64,000 nucleotides of DNA from Candidatus Hodarchaeota archaeon. GTDB lineage: Archaea > Asgardarchaeota > Heimdallarchaeia > Hodarchaeales > Hodarchaeaceae. Made by a program: the position numbers and the translations under genes. Positions 8,203 through 17,061 of the stretch are shown one piece after another; positions within the stretch are counted from its first letter, which is position 1; each line of letters begins with the position of its first letter. The notes beneath the pieces are model-generated. The model was not told where the DNA came from. It did no database searches and was given only the letters and a program-made list of their open reading frames with translations. The stretch covers positions 1 to 64,000 of the forward strand of contig JAEOSR010000056.1 of NCBI GenBank assembly GCA_016840285.1. Reading direction: 5' to 3'.

Positions 8203-10035
8203 TCAATCTGCAAAGAGTATTTCATCCCAGGGTTGCCGATATAATGCAGCTCTTTGCCTCTTTTGATCAAAGATATGACCCATCATTCCTATGGATCTGC
8301 CGAGGACGAATAATCCATTAAGAACTTCGCTTTCAACAACATCATTTTTTTCTTCCTCTGAAAAGTCCAAGTTTTCTAGGAGATCCATGAAACAGATTCC
8401 GATACAACCATCAACGTTGAGAATTAAATTATTCCTCTTAGATGTTGTGATTTTTTCAACTTCTAAAGCAAAATCAAGATATGGATGTTTTTCAAAGTTT
8501 GTGAGAACAAATTCCTTCAATAACTTTACACGTACATCAGGGTTCTGAACAGACTTTATTCTATGACCAATACCAGGAATATTAATTCCAACAACGTTTT
8601 TCATATGATCAACGAATTCTTGAGGGGCCATCTTCTTTTCAAGCGCTATTTTCATATATTTCGCAGCATCAGAAATTGCTCCACCAAACCGGGGTCCTAT
8701 TGTAAGAATCCCAGTAGCTAGCGAAGACATTAGATCTCTTCCAGCACGAGCAGTAACTATAGCATTATGAGCCCCTGAGACTGCTGGGCCGTGATCTGAT
8801 GTTAGCTTAACAACAATTTCAATATAATCTTGAGCAAACTTAGGTAACTCTCTTTTAAACCACAGAAGACCTATAGTATATCCAAGAGTTCTATTTTGCT
8901 CAACTATTGAATCAAGACCAACGCCAGAGAACATTGGAACGTCTCCTCGTTCATCGCTGATTGTACATACAACATCAGTCGGTCTTCTTACAATTCCAGC
9001 CTTAGTAGCTTTGGCATAATCCATCGGTAATTGTGGAGGCTCAAATTCTTCTACTGGATCAGTTTTCCCTTCAGCTTTTAGTTTTTCAAAGGTGTCTTTT
9101 ATTTTATCACCGAAATCATCGTAGGATTCGGGAACTATTACTCCTACTTCCGCTAGAGCTTTATTCTTTGCACTAGCTGTTTCCATCTCACTTCCAGCCA
9201 TCGCACCAGCATGGCCAAATTGCAAACCTGATGGGAGGAGTTTAGCTGCTGTTCCAATACACCACATAACTAAGGGTTTTGTGATACGGCCATCTTTTAC
9301 TGCATTTACGATTTCTATTTCTCCAGTGCCACCGACTTCACCAAGACAAACCATCATCTTAATCTTAGGGTTAGCCTCGTACCGAAGTAGATGATCGAGT
9401 AGGGTTGATCCAGCGTATCTGTCACCCCCGATCGCAATTCCTTCATAGATTCCATCAGAGTTTTGCGAAATCGCGAAATTCATTTCATTACTCATACCCC
9501 CACTTTTTGACACAAATCCGACACTACCAGGGCGATAGAGTTTCGAAAGAACAACATTCTCTATTGTTCCTGCAGTATTACCAATTTTAAATGCCCCTGC
9601 TTGTATTCCACCAACTGTAGCAGGACCAATTATTACTTTACCTTTGCTTCTAGCTAATTTATTCATTTCACGACTTCTACGTTCAGGAATTCCTTCTGCA
9701 ATAACAGCCACAGTCTTTATTGTATCAAAAGACAATGCTTCCATTGTTGTTGGATATGCTGAGCGGAATGATGAAAAGTTAATTAAAACATCTGCATCAG
9801 GATGCTTTTTAACAGCAAGGTCTAGCTTTCGATAGATGGGAATTACAATCTCTTTTCCACCCCAAAATACTTTATGGTAACCGATTGCTCCAGTCTGGCT
9901 CGGCCTAATTACCGCGGCAACGGAAGGAGTTTCTCTCTTACATACAAAATCAAAATCAAGCATTCGTTGAATGGCATTACGCTGAAAACCATAGATAATT
10001 GCTCGTGTGTTTCGATTAAATAATTCTGCTGTCAT
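8203..10035 (-). CDS. aclA: ATP-citrate lyase, large subunit (AclA type)
   Basis: 610 residues, the usual length of the AclA subunit in two-subunit ATP-citrate lyases. Residues ~1-330 are succinyl-CoA-synthetase-alpha-like, with the phosphohistidine loop GHAGAMAGSEMETAS. The C-terminal ~250 residues are citrate-synthase-like, with SDHGPAVSGAHNAIVTARAG, GPRFGGAI and the catalytic-region GIGHRIKS. With AclB it cleaves citrate and CoA at the cost of ATP to acetyl-CoA and oxaloacetate. The ATG has a strong GGAGGTTATT site and lies 13 bases behind aclB. In archaea this enzyme is uncommon and would allow a reductive TCA cycle or cytosolic acetyl-CoA supply. Confidence 0.92.
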   Translation of the reverse strand: MTAELFNRNTRAIIYGFQRNAIQRMLDFDFVCKRETPSVAAVIRPSQTGAIGYHKVFWGGKEIVIPIYRKLDLAVKKHPDADVLINFSSFRSAYPTTMEALSFDTIKTVAVIAEGIPERRSREMNKLARSKGKVIIGPATVGGIQAGAFKIGNTAGTIENVVLSKLYRPGSVGFVSKSGGMSNEMNFAISQNSDGIYEGIAIGGDRYAGSTLLDHLLRYEANPKIKMMVCLGEVGGTGEIEIVNAVKDGRITKPLVMWCIGTAAKLLPSGLQFGHAGAMAGSEMETASAKNKALAEVGVIVPESYDDFGDKIKDTFEKLKAEGKTDPVEEFEPPQLPMDYAKATKAGIVRRPTDVVCTISDERGDVPMFSGVGLDSIVEQNRTLGYTIGLLWFKRELPKFAQDYIEIVVKLTSDHGPAVSGAHNAIVTARAGRDLMSSLATGILTIGPRFGGAISDAAKYMKIALEKKMAPQEFVDHMKNVVGINIPGIGHRIKSVQNPDVRVKLLKEFVLTNFEKHPYLDFALEVEKITTSKRNNLILNVDGCIGICFMDLLENLDFSEEEKNDVVESEVLNGLFVLGRSIGMMGHIFDQKRQRAALYRQPWDEILFAD

Positions 10036-10048
10036 CTAATAACCTCCT

Positions 10049-11332
10049 TCAGCTATCTCCTTTGAGTGATAACGGAACAATCTTCGTCATGTGCGTGTAT
10101 CTGTCAAAAACTTCAATAGGAACACCTATTTCTTCACCAACATCTTTCATTAGCTTAAGACCTTCTTTTTCATTTGGTCCACCTCGTCGGACGTAGATTT
10201 TAACATTAGCTTGACGCAGCTTATCCGCAGATTTTTTAAGAGCAGCTACAATACCCATGAAGGTTGCTTTCACATCAGTGAAATTAGCAATTCCACCTCC
10301 TATAAGTAAGACCTTGGGACGTCCTTGAGGATCAGGCTTTTCAGTTAAAACATCAATAATCGTTTGAGCATAAAGTTCTGTATGTTCACGATTAGGATTC
10401 CCTGAATATTCTCCGTAATTGCCTAATTCTTGGGCAAATCCCATATCAGCGATAGTATCTGTATATACAACTGATCCACCGCCTCCAGCGACCATTGTCC
10501 ACACTCGTGCGTCTCTATTCAAGATGGTAAATTTTAATGAAGCCCCTGTTTTTTCATCTAAATCAGAAATAAATTGCTCTTCCTTGGATAAAACCTGTCC
10601 AAAGGCTCTTGGAAATTCAATTGGATTATCTGGGTTTGCCCAGGTATTTATATGTTGAAAACTGGCTGTGTCATCAAGTTTTGCCTTTAAGTCCAACGGG
10701 ACAATTTTTTTATCTCCAGTGATTGCGAAAGGATTTATTTCCAAGAAAGCGAAGTCTTGGTCGACATAGACTTGGTAAAGCCCTTTGATGAATTGTACAA
10801 GTTCATTTCTAAGGTTACCTAATTCTGGGAGCTTACTAGCTAGATCAAAAGATGAGATGTCAGTTTCAATAGGGATAGGGATATGAATGACTTTATCCCA
10901 GTTTTCCTCAACGAAAATACCTCCTTCAAAGGAAAAGTGAATGATGTCATTTTCCATATCAGAAGTTATTGAAACATAAAATTCCTTCTCGTGTGGGATG
11001 AATGGCTCAACTAGGAATCTGTTGAGAGTACCTTTAATACCACCAATTTCTACTTCTTTGTTTAATCTATCAGAACAGAACGATTTCAGTTCATCAAAGT
11101 CTGCGTCTAATAATAATAAATTTGCTTTGCCACGTTTTCCAAAAAGCTGATCAGGCTTTGCTGCAAGCTTATCAGTCTTAAACCAAGGATTATTGGTAAC
11201 TAATTTATTCCAATCAGTATCAGGAGTAATAACCGCAAGTTTCCCATGATAATTGTATTCAGGGAAATATTTTGGTAACTCTGACATTAGTAATTTTTTT
11301 GCTGAAAATTCATATATTGACTTTTGTGCCAT
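10049..11332 (-). CDS. aclB: ATP-citrate lyase, small ATP-grasp subunit (AclB type)
   Basis: 427 residues matching the N-terminal, ATP-grasp/succinyl-CoA-synthetase-beta-like half of animal ATP-citrate lyase. Visible landmarks are the opening AQKSIYEFSAKKLL, FLEINPFAI, the glycine-rich MVAGGGGSVVYTDTI, GNYGEYSGNPN and KVLLIGGGIANFTDV near the C terminus. It activates citrate by phosphoryl transfer through the AclA histidine. It is the first gene of aclB-aclA-icd. A GAGAGGAAAGA site precedes the ATG, and a 302-base divergent region separates it from the larA-like gene. Confidence 0.92.
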   Translation of the reverse strand: MAQKSIYEFSAKKLLMSELPKYFPEYNYHGKLAVITPDTDWNKLVTNNPWFKTDKLAAKPDQLFGKRGKANLLLLDADFDELKSFCSDRLNKEVEIGGIKGTLNRFLVEPFIPHEKEFYVSITSDMENDIIHFSFEGGIFVEENWDKVIHIPIPIETDISSFDLASKLPELGNLRNELVQFIKGLYQVYVDQDFAFLEINPFAITGDKKIVPLDLKAKLDDTASFQHINTWANPDNPIEFPRAFGQVLSKEEQFISDLDEKTGASLKFTILNRDARVWTMVAGGGGSVVYTDTIADMGFAQELGNYGEYSGNPNREHTELYAQTIIDVLTEKPDPQGRPKVLLIGGGIANFTDVKATFMGIVAALKKSADKLRQANVKIYVRRGGPNEKEGLKLMKDVGEEIGVPIEVFDRYTHMTKIVPLSLKGDS

Positions 11333-11634
11333 ATTCTTTCCTCTCTAAATCTATTAAAGAAACATAATTTAGAAAAAGGCAGGAAGTGACGTATGTTTTA
11401 GATTTCCCTCTTATTTACTTACGAGGGAATTCTAGAGTCTAGTTATCAAAAATTGAGAAGTTAATAAGAATTTTATTACAAAAAATGTAATTTACATTCT
11501 AATTACATTTGCATTTTATTGTGGTTAGAAAAAGAATATTAAGTGAAACTTGCTCTTCTTTGCCTCTCGTAAAACATTTGAGGAAAAATTATTATAAAAC
11601 ATTGAAAATTACGGATTTAGTAAGGATGATACTT
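11333..11634. promoter_or_regulatory. Divergent promoter region between aclB and the larA-like gene, with a 7-bp inverted repeat
   Basis: This AT-rich, gene-free stretch must hold the promoters of both the acl operon and the larA-like gene. The arms TTCCCTC (11404-11410) and GAGGGAA (11423-11429) form a hairpin or operator with a 12-base centre. An open frame from 11509 exists in front of the larA-like start but looks non-coding. Confidence 0.35.
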
Positions 11635-12984
11635 ATGTCTTACAAGGATATAACGTTAGCATACGGGGATGAAATGATTTCCAATTTTATCCCGGCTGAT
11701 CTGAATGTACGAGTTCTGGAACCCGAGAAAGCAAAACGTACTTTCACAGATCTCCAAGCTCGTTTTGATGTAATCATCAAAAATCCTGTTGATTCGCCCC
11801 CCTTAGAGGAAATGGTGAAAAATCGACAAAGACCGAGAATAATGATTCTTGTGGATGATGCTACTCGACCCAATAAGCACACCAAAATTCTTCTCCCCAT
11901 TCTTTTAGAAAAATTATTCGAGTATGGTGTAAAGAAAGATGACATTTGGTTAATGATCGCAAGTGGCTCTCATAGCCCACCTTCAGATGATCTTTTGGAA
12001 AACAAGATCCTTGGTTCTGAAATTTACAAAGTATGGAAAAATAATGTCATAATTCATAAACAAGATGAGAATTGTAAAAATCTTGGGACCTCTTCATTAG
12101 GTACACCCATTGAAGTTGATATTGATGTATTGGAATCTGGATTAGTTATCGCTGTTTCAGATAGTGAATATCATTATTTCGCTGGAGTTGCAGGAACCGT
12201 CAAATCATTCTTTCCAGGATGTGCTGGAAAGGAAACTATCGCACGAAATCACCCACAAATGTTTGACAAGGTTCACGGATTTAAACCAGAATGTCGTTTG
12301 GGTAATACTGCAGGTAATCCAGTCATTCAAGACATGATTGAAATGGCTAAGAAGACGAAAAAGATGGTTCCTGTATTCGACATTGATGCTGTTATGGAAG
12401 GAGATGATATAGTAATTTTAAATGCAGGAGACATCAACTCTTTGCATGAAATAGTTCTGGAAACATTAAAACCATTGCGGATAGTAGAGGTTGAGAAAGC
12501 TGCTGACTTAGTCATTGTATCCACAGGAGCATTAAGTATTAACTTGTATCAAGGCGGAAAAGGTTTTCATGCTGGTTGGAATGCAGTCAAACAAGGTGGA
12601 GATGTTTTACTACTTGCCCACTGCCCTTTTGGTCATGGGTCTCAGAATTACTATGACACAATGCAAGAAATTAAGGGTATGGATCTTGATAAAGCAATGA
12701 ATCATGTTATTGAAACAAAATGCAGTATTGAAACCTTTAAAATTGGTAATCAAAAAGTAGTCGATTTACTTCGAATTTTAAAGCGTTGTACTTGTCATAT
12801 AATCACCGAGATGGACAAAGACGAGATTGAGAATGTTTTCCAAATGAAATATGTCTCAAGAACTGGTACGGTTCAAGAGAGTCTTCGTTCATGGATTCAG
12901 AAGTACAGAGAAGAAAAGAATCAAGATCCCCTTGTTTATATTCTACCAGATGCTGGGAATTATATTGATGTGAAGAATCGATAA
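11635..12984 (+). CDS. LarA-like nickel-pincer racemase/epimerase family protein
   Basis: 449 residues from the chosen ATG, a normal LarA length. The start follows the family pattern (SYKDITLAYGDEMISNFIP). Conserved blocks are DDATRPNKH, ASGSHSPP, the histidine and lysine block SEYHYFAGVAGTVKSFFPG and ARNH. In LarA such His and Lys residues hold the tethered nickel-pincer nucleotide cofactor and catalyse 2-hydroxyacid racemisation. Many homologues act on other 2-hydroxy acids, so lactate is not certain. An alternative ATG at 11626 and a longer frame from 11509 exist. The longer N terminus is not LarA-like. No larB/C/E cofactor genes are in the window. Two FAD-linked 2-hydroxyacid dehydrogenases ~10 kb away could use the product. 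Confidence 0.8.
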   Translation: MSYKDITLAYGDEMISNFIPADLNVRVLEPEKAKRTFTDLQARFDVIIKNPVDSPPLEEMVKNRQRPRIMILVDDATRPNKHTKILLPILLEKLFEYGVKKDDIWLMIASGSHSPPSDDLLENKILGSEIYKVWKNNVIIHKQDENCKNLGTSSLGTPIEVDIDVLESGLVIAVSDSEYHYFAGVAGTVKSFFPGCAGKETIARNHPQMFDKVHGFKPECRLGNTAGNPVIQDMIEMAKKTKKMVPVFDIDAVMEGDDIVILNAGDINSLHEIVLETLKPLRIVEVEKAADLVIVSTGALSINLYQGGKGFHAGWNAVKQGGDVLLLAHCPFGHGSQNYYDTMQEIKGMDLDKAMNHVIETKCSIETFKIGNQKVVDLLRILKRCTCHIITEMDKDEIENVFQMKYVSRTGTVQESLRSWIQKYREEKNQDPLVYILPDAGNYIDVKNR

Positions 12985-13008
12985 TGAGATTCTTCACCTC
13001 ATTTTTTA
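12970..13008 (+). terminator. Hairpin plus T-run at the end of the larA-like gene
   Basis: GTGAAGAATC (12970-12979) and GATTCTTCAC (12988-12997) form a perfect 10-bp stem with an 8-base loop that contains the TAA stop codon. A T-run (CATTTTTTATT) follows at once. It looks like an intrinsic terminator. In archaea the T-run alone can end transcription, so the hairpin may instead protect the mRNA 3' end. Confidence 0.5.
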
Positions 13009-13340
13009 TTCTTAAATTACTTTTATATTGAAGATTGACTGTGATTTCGTGTATTTTAACTTCACTTACATTTTAGAAATTTTTTGCTTCTAAATCATTA
13101 TGTGCTATTTATTAGTTATTGTGTTCTCAAGATTACTTTGAATTAAGAATTAAATCATAATATTTGTCTACTATTGTTAACTGAATTTATTTTGTGTTTG
13201 AAAAATAGCCTCTTTTTTTACTATGAAAAAAAAGATAAGATACTATCAACAGGCTGCCAATATATTCCACAGAGCCTTTAGCTTACGATTTTCGTAAAAA
13301 TCGAAAGTCTATCGCAATATAATTGTGATGTGAGCAAAAT
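13009..13340. promoter_or_regulatory. AT-rich leader of the sdh operon with inverted repeat
   Basis: No gene is seen in these ~330 bases. CGATTTT (13286-13292) and AAAATCG (13297-13303) form a 7-bp inverted repeat about 40 bases before the sdhC start. An overlapping alternative stem TTTCG/CGAAA uses some of the same bases. It is a candidate operator or 5'-UTR hairpin for the succinate dehydrogenase genes. The rest is low-complexity AT-rich sequence. Confidence 0.3.
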
Positions 13341-13775
13341 ATGAAAACAGAAATTTCTTCTGAAAGTAAACTTAAACAATTTATACCTAAACATCAAGCA
13401 AGGAGCGCAATATGGTGGGTTCTCCAGCGTCTCTCTGGATTTTTCTTATTCTTTTTCCTATTATTCCACTTGCTGGCAAATCATTACTTAACGGCACTCC
13501 TCCCGGCAGATGTACGAGCATTCGGCGTAGCTTCTTTTGAGGCCGTTCAATGGAAGATGCAATATACTTACTTAGGAATTCCTTTGTACCTCGTAATATC
13601 TCTTTGTTTTGTTACATTTCTAGTCTTTCACATGTTGAATGGGTTTAGAACTGTCACCTTAGATCTGACAACTAACCAGACACTTCGGAAGCTTATTGCA
13701 TTCTTGTTGGTGATCATAGGGTTTGTAGCAATTGCTTATACAATTTGGCTAAATCTTTCAGTCGCTGGTATTTGA
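13341..13775 (+). CDS. sdhC: Succinate dehydrogenase/fumarate reductase cytochrome b subunit
   Basis: 144 residues with three membrane segments (about 30-52, 75-97 and 112-135). The segment WWVLQRLSGFFLFFFLLFHLLANHY and the FHMLNGFR motif carry histidines in the positions used for heme b in SdhC/SdhD subunits. It anchors the flavoprotein and Fe-S subunits to the membrane and reacts with quinone. It is the first gene of a four-gene operon and is followed after 15 bases by a second subunit of the same type. Which of the two corresponds to SdhC and which to SdhD is conventional here. Confidence 0.85.
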   Translation: MKTEISSESKLKQFIPKHQARSAIWWVLQRLSGFFLFFFLLFHLLANHYLTALLPADVRAFGVASFEAVQWKMQYTYLGIPLYLVISLCFVTFLVFHMLNGFRTVTLDLTTNQTLRKLIAFLLVIIGFVAIAYTIWLNLSVAGI

Positions 13776-13790
13776 ATAAGGTGATTATAA

Positions 13791-14324
13791 ATGGTAGAAC
13801 ACAAGGAAAATATACATGATTCACAAATAGACACGAGTAGTAAAGCAGCAAACTTTCTCCAATGGTTCAACCCTTTTGCCCGTGGGATCGGAATGTGGGC
13901 ATGGTTACTTCAACGAATTACAGGGCTACTTCTAATTATGTATGTTGTTTTTCATTTTGGTATGATATTTACACTCGTTGTAGACTCAATTTGGAATTTA
14001 AATGCTGGCCAATTCTACAATGGTCTTATTCATTGGGTTAATTCACCAATTCTTCCCGATATCGCTCCCCTACAATTCGGGGATATTATTATCAATATTC
14101 AAAACATTATTTCTATTGGTTATATGATCGATATTGGAGTAATAGGGATTCTTGTATATCATGGATTTAACGGTATTCGGGTTATCCTATTTGACTTAGG
14201 AATTGGGATTCGCCGTCAAAAAACAATCTTCTGGATTTTATTTATCTTAGGGATTATCATTTGGCTTGTAGCTTTACTGTTCATTCTAATTGTTCCAGAA
14301 ATTGTGATTTTAACAGATAAGTGA
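13791..14324 (+). CDS. sdhD: Succinate dehydrogenase/fumarate reductase second membrane subunit
   Basis: 177 residues with a soluble N-terminal 30 residues and three membrane segments. WAWLLQRITGLLLIMYVVFHFGMIF and YHGFNGIRVILFDLG repeat the QRxTG and H..NGxR motifs of the preceding subunit, so both may bind heme b. The pair forms the quinone-reactive membrane anchor. A GGTGATTATAA site precedes the ATG. The stop lies a few bases before the sdhA ATG, so the subunits are probably translated in a coupled way. Confidence 0.85.
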   Translation: MVEHKENIHDSQIDTSSKAANFLQWFNPFARGIGMWAWLLQRITGLLLIMYVVFHFGMIFTLVVDSIWNLNAGQFYNGLIHWVNSPILPDIAPLQFGDIIINIQNIISIGYMIDIGVIGILVYHGFNGIRVILFDLGIGIRRQKTIFWILFILGIIIWLVALLFILIVPEIVILTDK

Positions 14325-14329
14325 TAATT

Positions 14330-16051
14330 ATGAAAATACAAAGACATTCAATACTCGTAGTGGGGTCAGGTCTTGCAGGGATGCGTGCAGCAGTAGCCGC
14401 TAGAGAGAAAGGAGCAGATGTGGCTGTCGTTTCAATTTGTCAACCAGTCAGAAGCCACTCAGTTGCAGCTCAAGGTGGAATTAATGCGCCGTTGTGCAAT
14501 AATCCAGAGTCAAAGGATGATTCGGTTGAAAAACATGCATTCGATACAGTTAAAGGTTCAGATTATTTAGCTGATCAACCAGCTGTCCTTAAAATGATAG
14601 GTATGGCTAAAGAAACAGTTTACGAACTTGAACATTGGGGATGTCCTTTTTCAAGGTTCGAGGATGGGAGTATTGGCCAAAGACCATTTGGAGGAGCAGG
14701 ATATCCAAGAACGTGTTTTGCTGCAGATCGAACTGGCCACTCTGTACTACATGTAGCGTGGGAACGATCTGTCAAACTCGGTGTCCCTGTTTATGAAGAT
14801 CGCCTTGTTATCCGATTAGCAGTTAAAGACAAGAAAGTTCAAGGACTTATTGTTTATAATTTTAGAACAGGTGATCTTGAGATGTGGGAATGTGATGCAG
14901 TTATTTTCGCCACTGGTGGCGCAGGACAGATTTATGGAGCAACATCTAATGCTTTAAGTTGTAACGCTTTTGGTATGGCGGTAGCATATTGGGCAGGTGT
15001 TGCTCTCAAGGATATGGAATTCATCCAATTTCACCCAACAACATTGTATGGAAATAATGTCTTAATTTCTGAAGCAGCGAGAGGCGAGGGTGGTTACTTA
15101 CGAAATAATAAGGGTGAACGCTTCATGGAAAAATACGCACCAGAAAAAATGGAACTGGCTCCAAGAGATATTGTTTCCCGGTCAATCTATCAAGAAGTTC
15201 TCGAAGGACGAGGATATGGCACAAAAGAAAACGGGTATATCCACCTTGATTTGACTCATTTACCAGAGGAACAAATTCTTGAGCGTCTTCCTCAGATACG
15301 TGAGCTTGCATTAATATTCACTAATCAAGATATGATAAAGGATCCTATTCCTGTTCAACCTGGTTTTCATTATATGATGGGGGGTATACATGTGGATGAA
15401 AACTGTTCCAGTAAAGAGGTAGAAGGCTTTTTTGCTAGTGGTGAATGTTCTTGCGTTTCAGTCCATGGCGCTAATCGGTTAGGTGGAAATTCTCTTCTGG
15501 AATGCGCTGTTATGGGAAAAGTTGCCGGATTAGAGGCAGCTGAATTTGTAAAGGGGGTGACACCATCATCTGAAACAAAGAATATCCTTTTTTCGGAATT
15601 GCAAAAGCAAGAAGCAAAGTTAGATCATTGGTTCAGTGGTGAAGGTAAGGATGACCCTTTCTCAATTATGGAAGAAATGAGAGCTATAATGATGACCAAA
15701 GTTTTTGTCTATCGTGAGGAAGGCCCCCTTACAGAAGCCCTTAACAAGATCAGGAAACTTAAAAAGCGTTTCAAAGAAGGCGCTTATCTTAAGTCTAATG
15801 TTAGAGAATATAATAGAGAATTAGAGTGGGTACTTGCCATTGAAGGCATGCTTGATGTCGCTGAAGTAATTTGTTTAGGTGCTTTGAAACGAACGGAATG
15901 TCGAGGATGTCACTGGCGTCTCGATCATCTCGGAAGAGATGATGAAAACTTCTTGAAGCATACCTTGGTTAATTATGAAGACGGAGAGGTAAAATTGAGC
16001 TACTTAGATGCCGTTATTACAAAATGGGAGCCAAAGGAACGAAAATATTAA
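14330..16051 (+). CDS. sdhA: Succinate dehydrogenase/fumarate reductase flavoprotein subunit
   Basis: 573 residues. The FAD dinucleotide motif VVGSGLAGMRAAVAA opens the protein. HSVAAQGGIN holds the histidine that covalently binds FAD in this family. Active-site blocks are IQFHPTTLYG, SEAARGEGG (catalytic Arg) and HGANRLGGNSLLEC. It oxidises succinate or reduces fumarate. The ATG at 14330 has AAGTGATAATT upstream. A GTG at 14321 would overlap sdhD and is probably only part of the ribosome-binding site. The sequence alone does not tell the physiological direction. Confidence 0.93.
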   Translation: MKIQRHSILVVGSGLAGMRAAVAAREKGADVAVVSICQPVRSHSVAAQGGINAPLCNNPESKDDSVEKHAFDTVKGSDYLADQPAVLKMIGMAKETVYELEHWGCPFSRFEDGSIGQRPFGGAGYPRTCFAADRTGHSVLHVAWERSVKLGVPVYEDRLVIRLAVKDKKVQGLIVYNFRTGDLEMWECDAVIFATGGAGQIYGATSNALSCNAFGMAVAYWAGVALKDMEFIQFHPTTLYGNNVLISEAARGEGGYLRNNKGERFMEKYAPEKMELAPRDIVSRSIYQEVLEGRGYGTKENGYIHLDLTHLPEEQILERLPQIRELALIFTNQDMIKDPIPVQPGFHYMMGGIHVDENCSSKEVEGFFASGECSCVSVHGANRLGGNSLLECAVMGKVAGLEAAEFVKGVTPSSETKNILFSELQKQEAKLDHWFSGEGKDDPFSIMEEMRAIMMTKVFVYREEGPLTEALNKIRKLKKRFKEGAYLKSNVREYNRELEWVLAIEGMLDVAEVICLGALKRTECRGCHWRLDHLGRDDENFLKHTLVNYEDGEVKLSYLDAVITKWEPKERKY

Positions 16052-16061
16052 GGTGAAACGA

Positions 16062-16802
16062 ATGAGTGACACAAAAGAAACTCAAAAAATTACCTTCAAG
16101 ATTAAGCGATTCAATCCAGCAACGGATTATGAACCATATTGGGATAGCTTTGAAGTAGATTGTGATAAAGGGACAACTGTATTAATCGCAGTACAAGAGA
16201 TCATCGCTAAATATGATGGCTCAGTTGCCATGAGGTACAATTGTCGTGCTGGTGTTTGCGGATCTTGCGCAATACTTGTCAATAATAAGTATCGATTAGC
16301 TTGCGAAACTCTAGTTATGGAACTGAAGAAGAAAGAAATCAAATTGGAACCATTGCCATTTTTTCCAGTGATAAAAGACTTGGTAGTTGACATGGATCCC
16401 TTTTATGAGAAACTTCTTGCTATCGATCCTTTCCTAATACGGGATCACTCTAAAGATCCCGAGACTGAAATCATTCAAAGTCCTGAAGAATTTAAAATTA
16501 TCGAAGAAGCAACTAAATGTATTCTATGTGGTGCATGTCATAGTTCATGTGTATCAGTATGGACAGACAAGAATTATTTAGGCCCTGGAGCACTTCTGAA
16601 AGCATTTCGTTTCACTAAGGATACTAGAGATGAAAATACCAAGAACCGTGTTAAACGGGTAACTGCTGAAGATGGAATCTTTCGCTGTCATACAGCATTT
16701 AATTGCGTTGAGGCTTGTCCAAAAGAGCTTAATCCCACAGAAGCCATTCAAGCTTTGAAACGACAATCAGCAAGACAGGCACTTAAATTTTGGTCACATT
16801 AA
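16062..16802 (+). CDS. sdhB: Succinate dehydrogenase/fumarate reductase iron-sulfur subunit
   Basis: 246 residues from an ATG with an AAGGTGA site 10 bases behind sdhA. It carries three cluster motifs in order: a [2Fe-2S] motif in NCRAGVCGSCAILVNNKYRLAC, then CILCGACHSSC, then CHTAFNCVEACPKELNP, the latter two fitting the [4Fe-4S] and [3Fe-4S] sites of the family. These pass electrons between the flavin and the membrane quinone. A longer frame from 16008 overlaps sdhA and adds residues unlike the family start. A T-rich tract near 16850-16872 follows the gene and may end the operon. Confidence 0.92.
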   Translation: MSDTKETQKITFKIKRFNPATDYEPYWDSFEVDCDKGTTVLIAVQEIIAKYDGSVAMRYNCRAGVCGSCAILVNNKYRLACETLVMELKKKEIKLEPLPFFPVIKDLVVDMDPFYEKLLAIDPFLIRDHSKDPETEIIQSPEEFKIIEEATKCILCGACHSSCVSVWTDKNYLGPGALLKAFRFTKDTRDENTKNRVKRVTAEDGIFRCHTAFNCVEACPKELNPTEAIQALKRQSARQALKFWSH

Positions 16803-17061
16803 TTTACTTTCTATCTTTAATGGTGGCAAAAATACAAATAAGGTACCATCATTTCTTTTTCCTCTTTTTTTTAAATAATTTGATGAGAAATCAATTTTAC
16901 GTAAGAATTATTGAGTTTTCGCTAATCTTATTAAGTTAAAATTAAATGATTCTAAAGGCTACATTGTATTCATAAGTTATAAGTAATAGAATTTTTATTA
17001 TGACAAAAAAAAACTTTTTATCAGTTTTTCACATAATATTAGCTTGAGATTTGTGATTACT

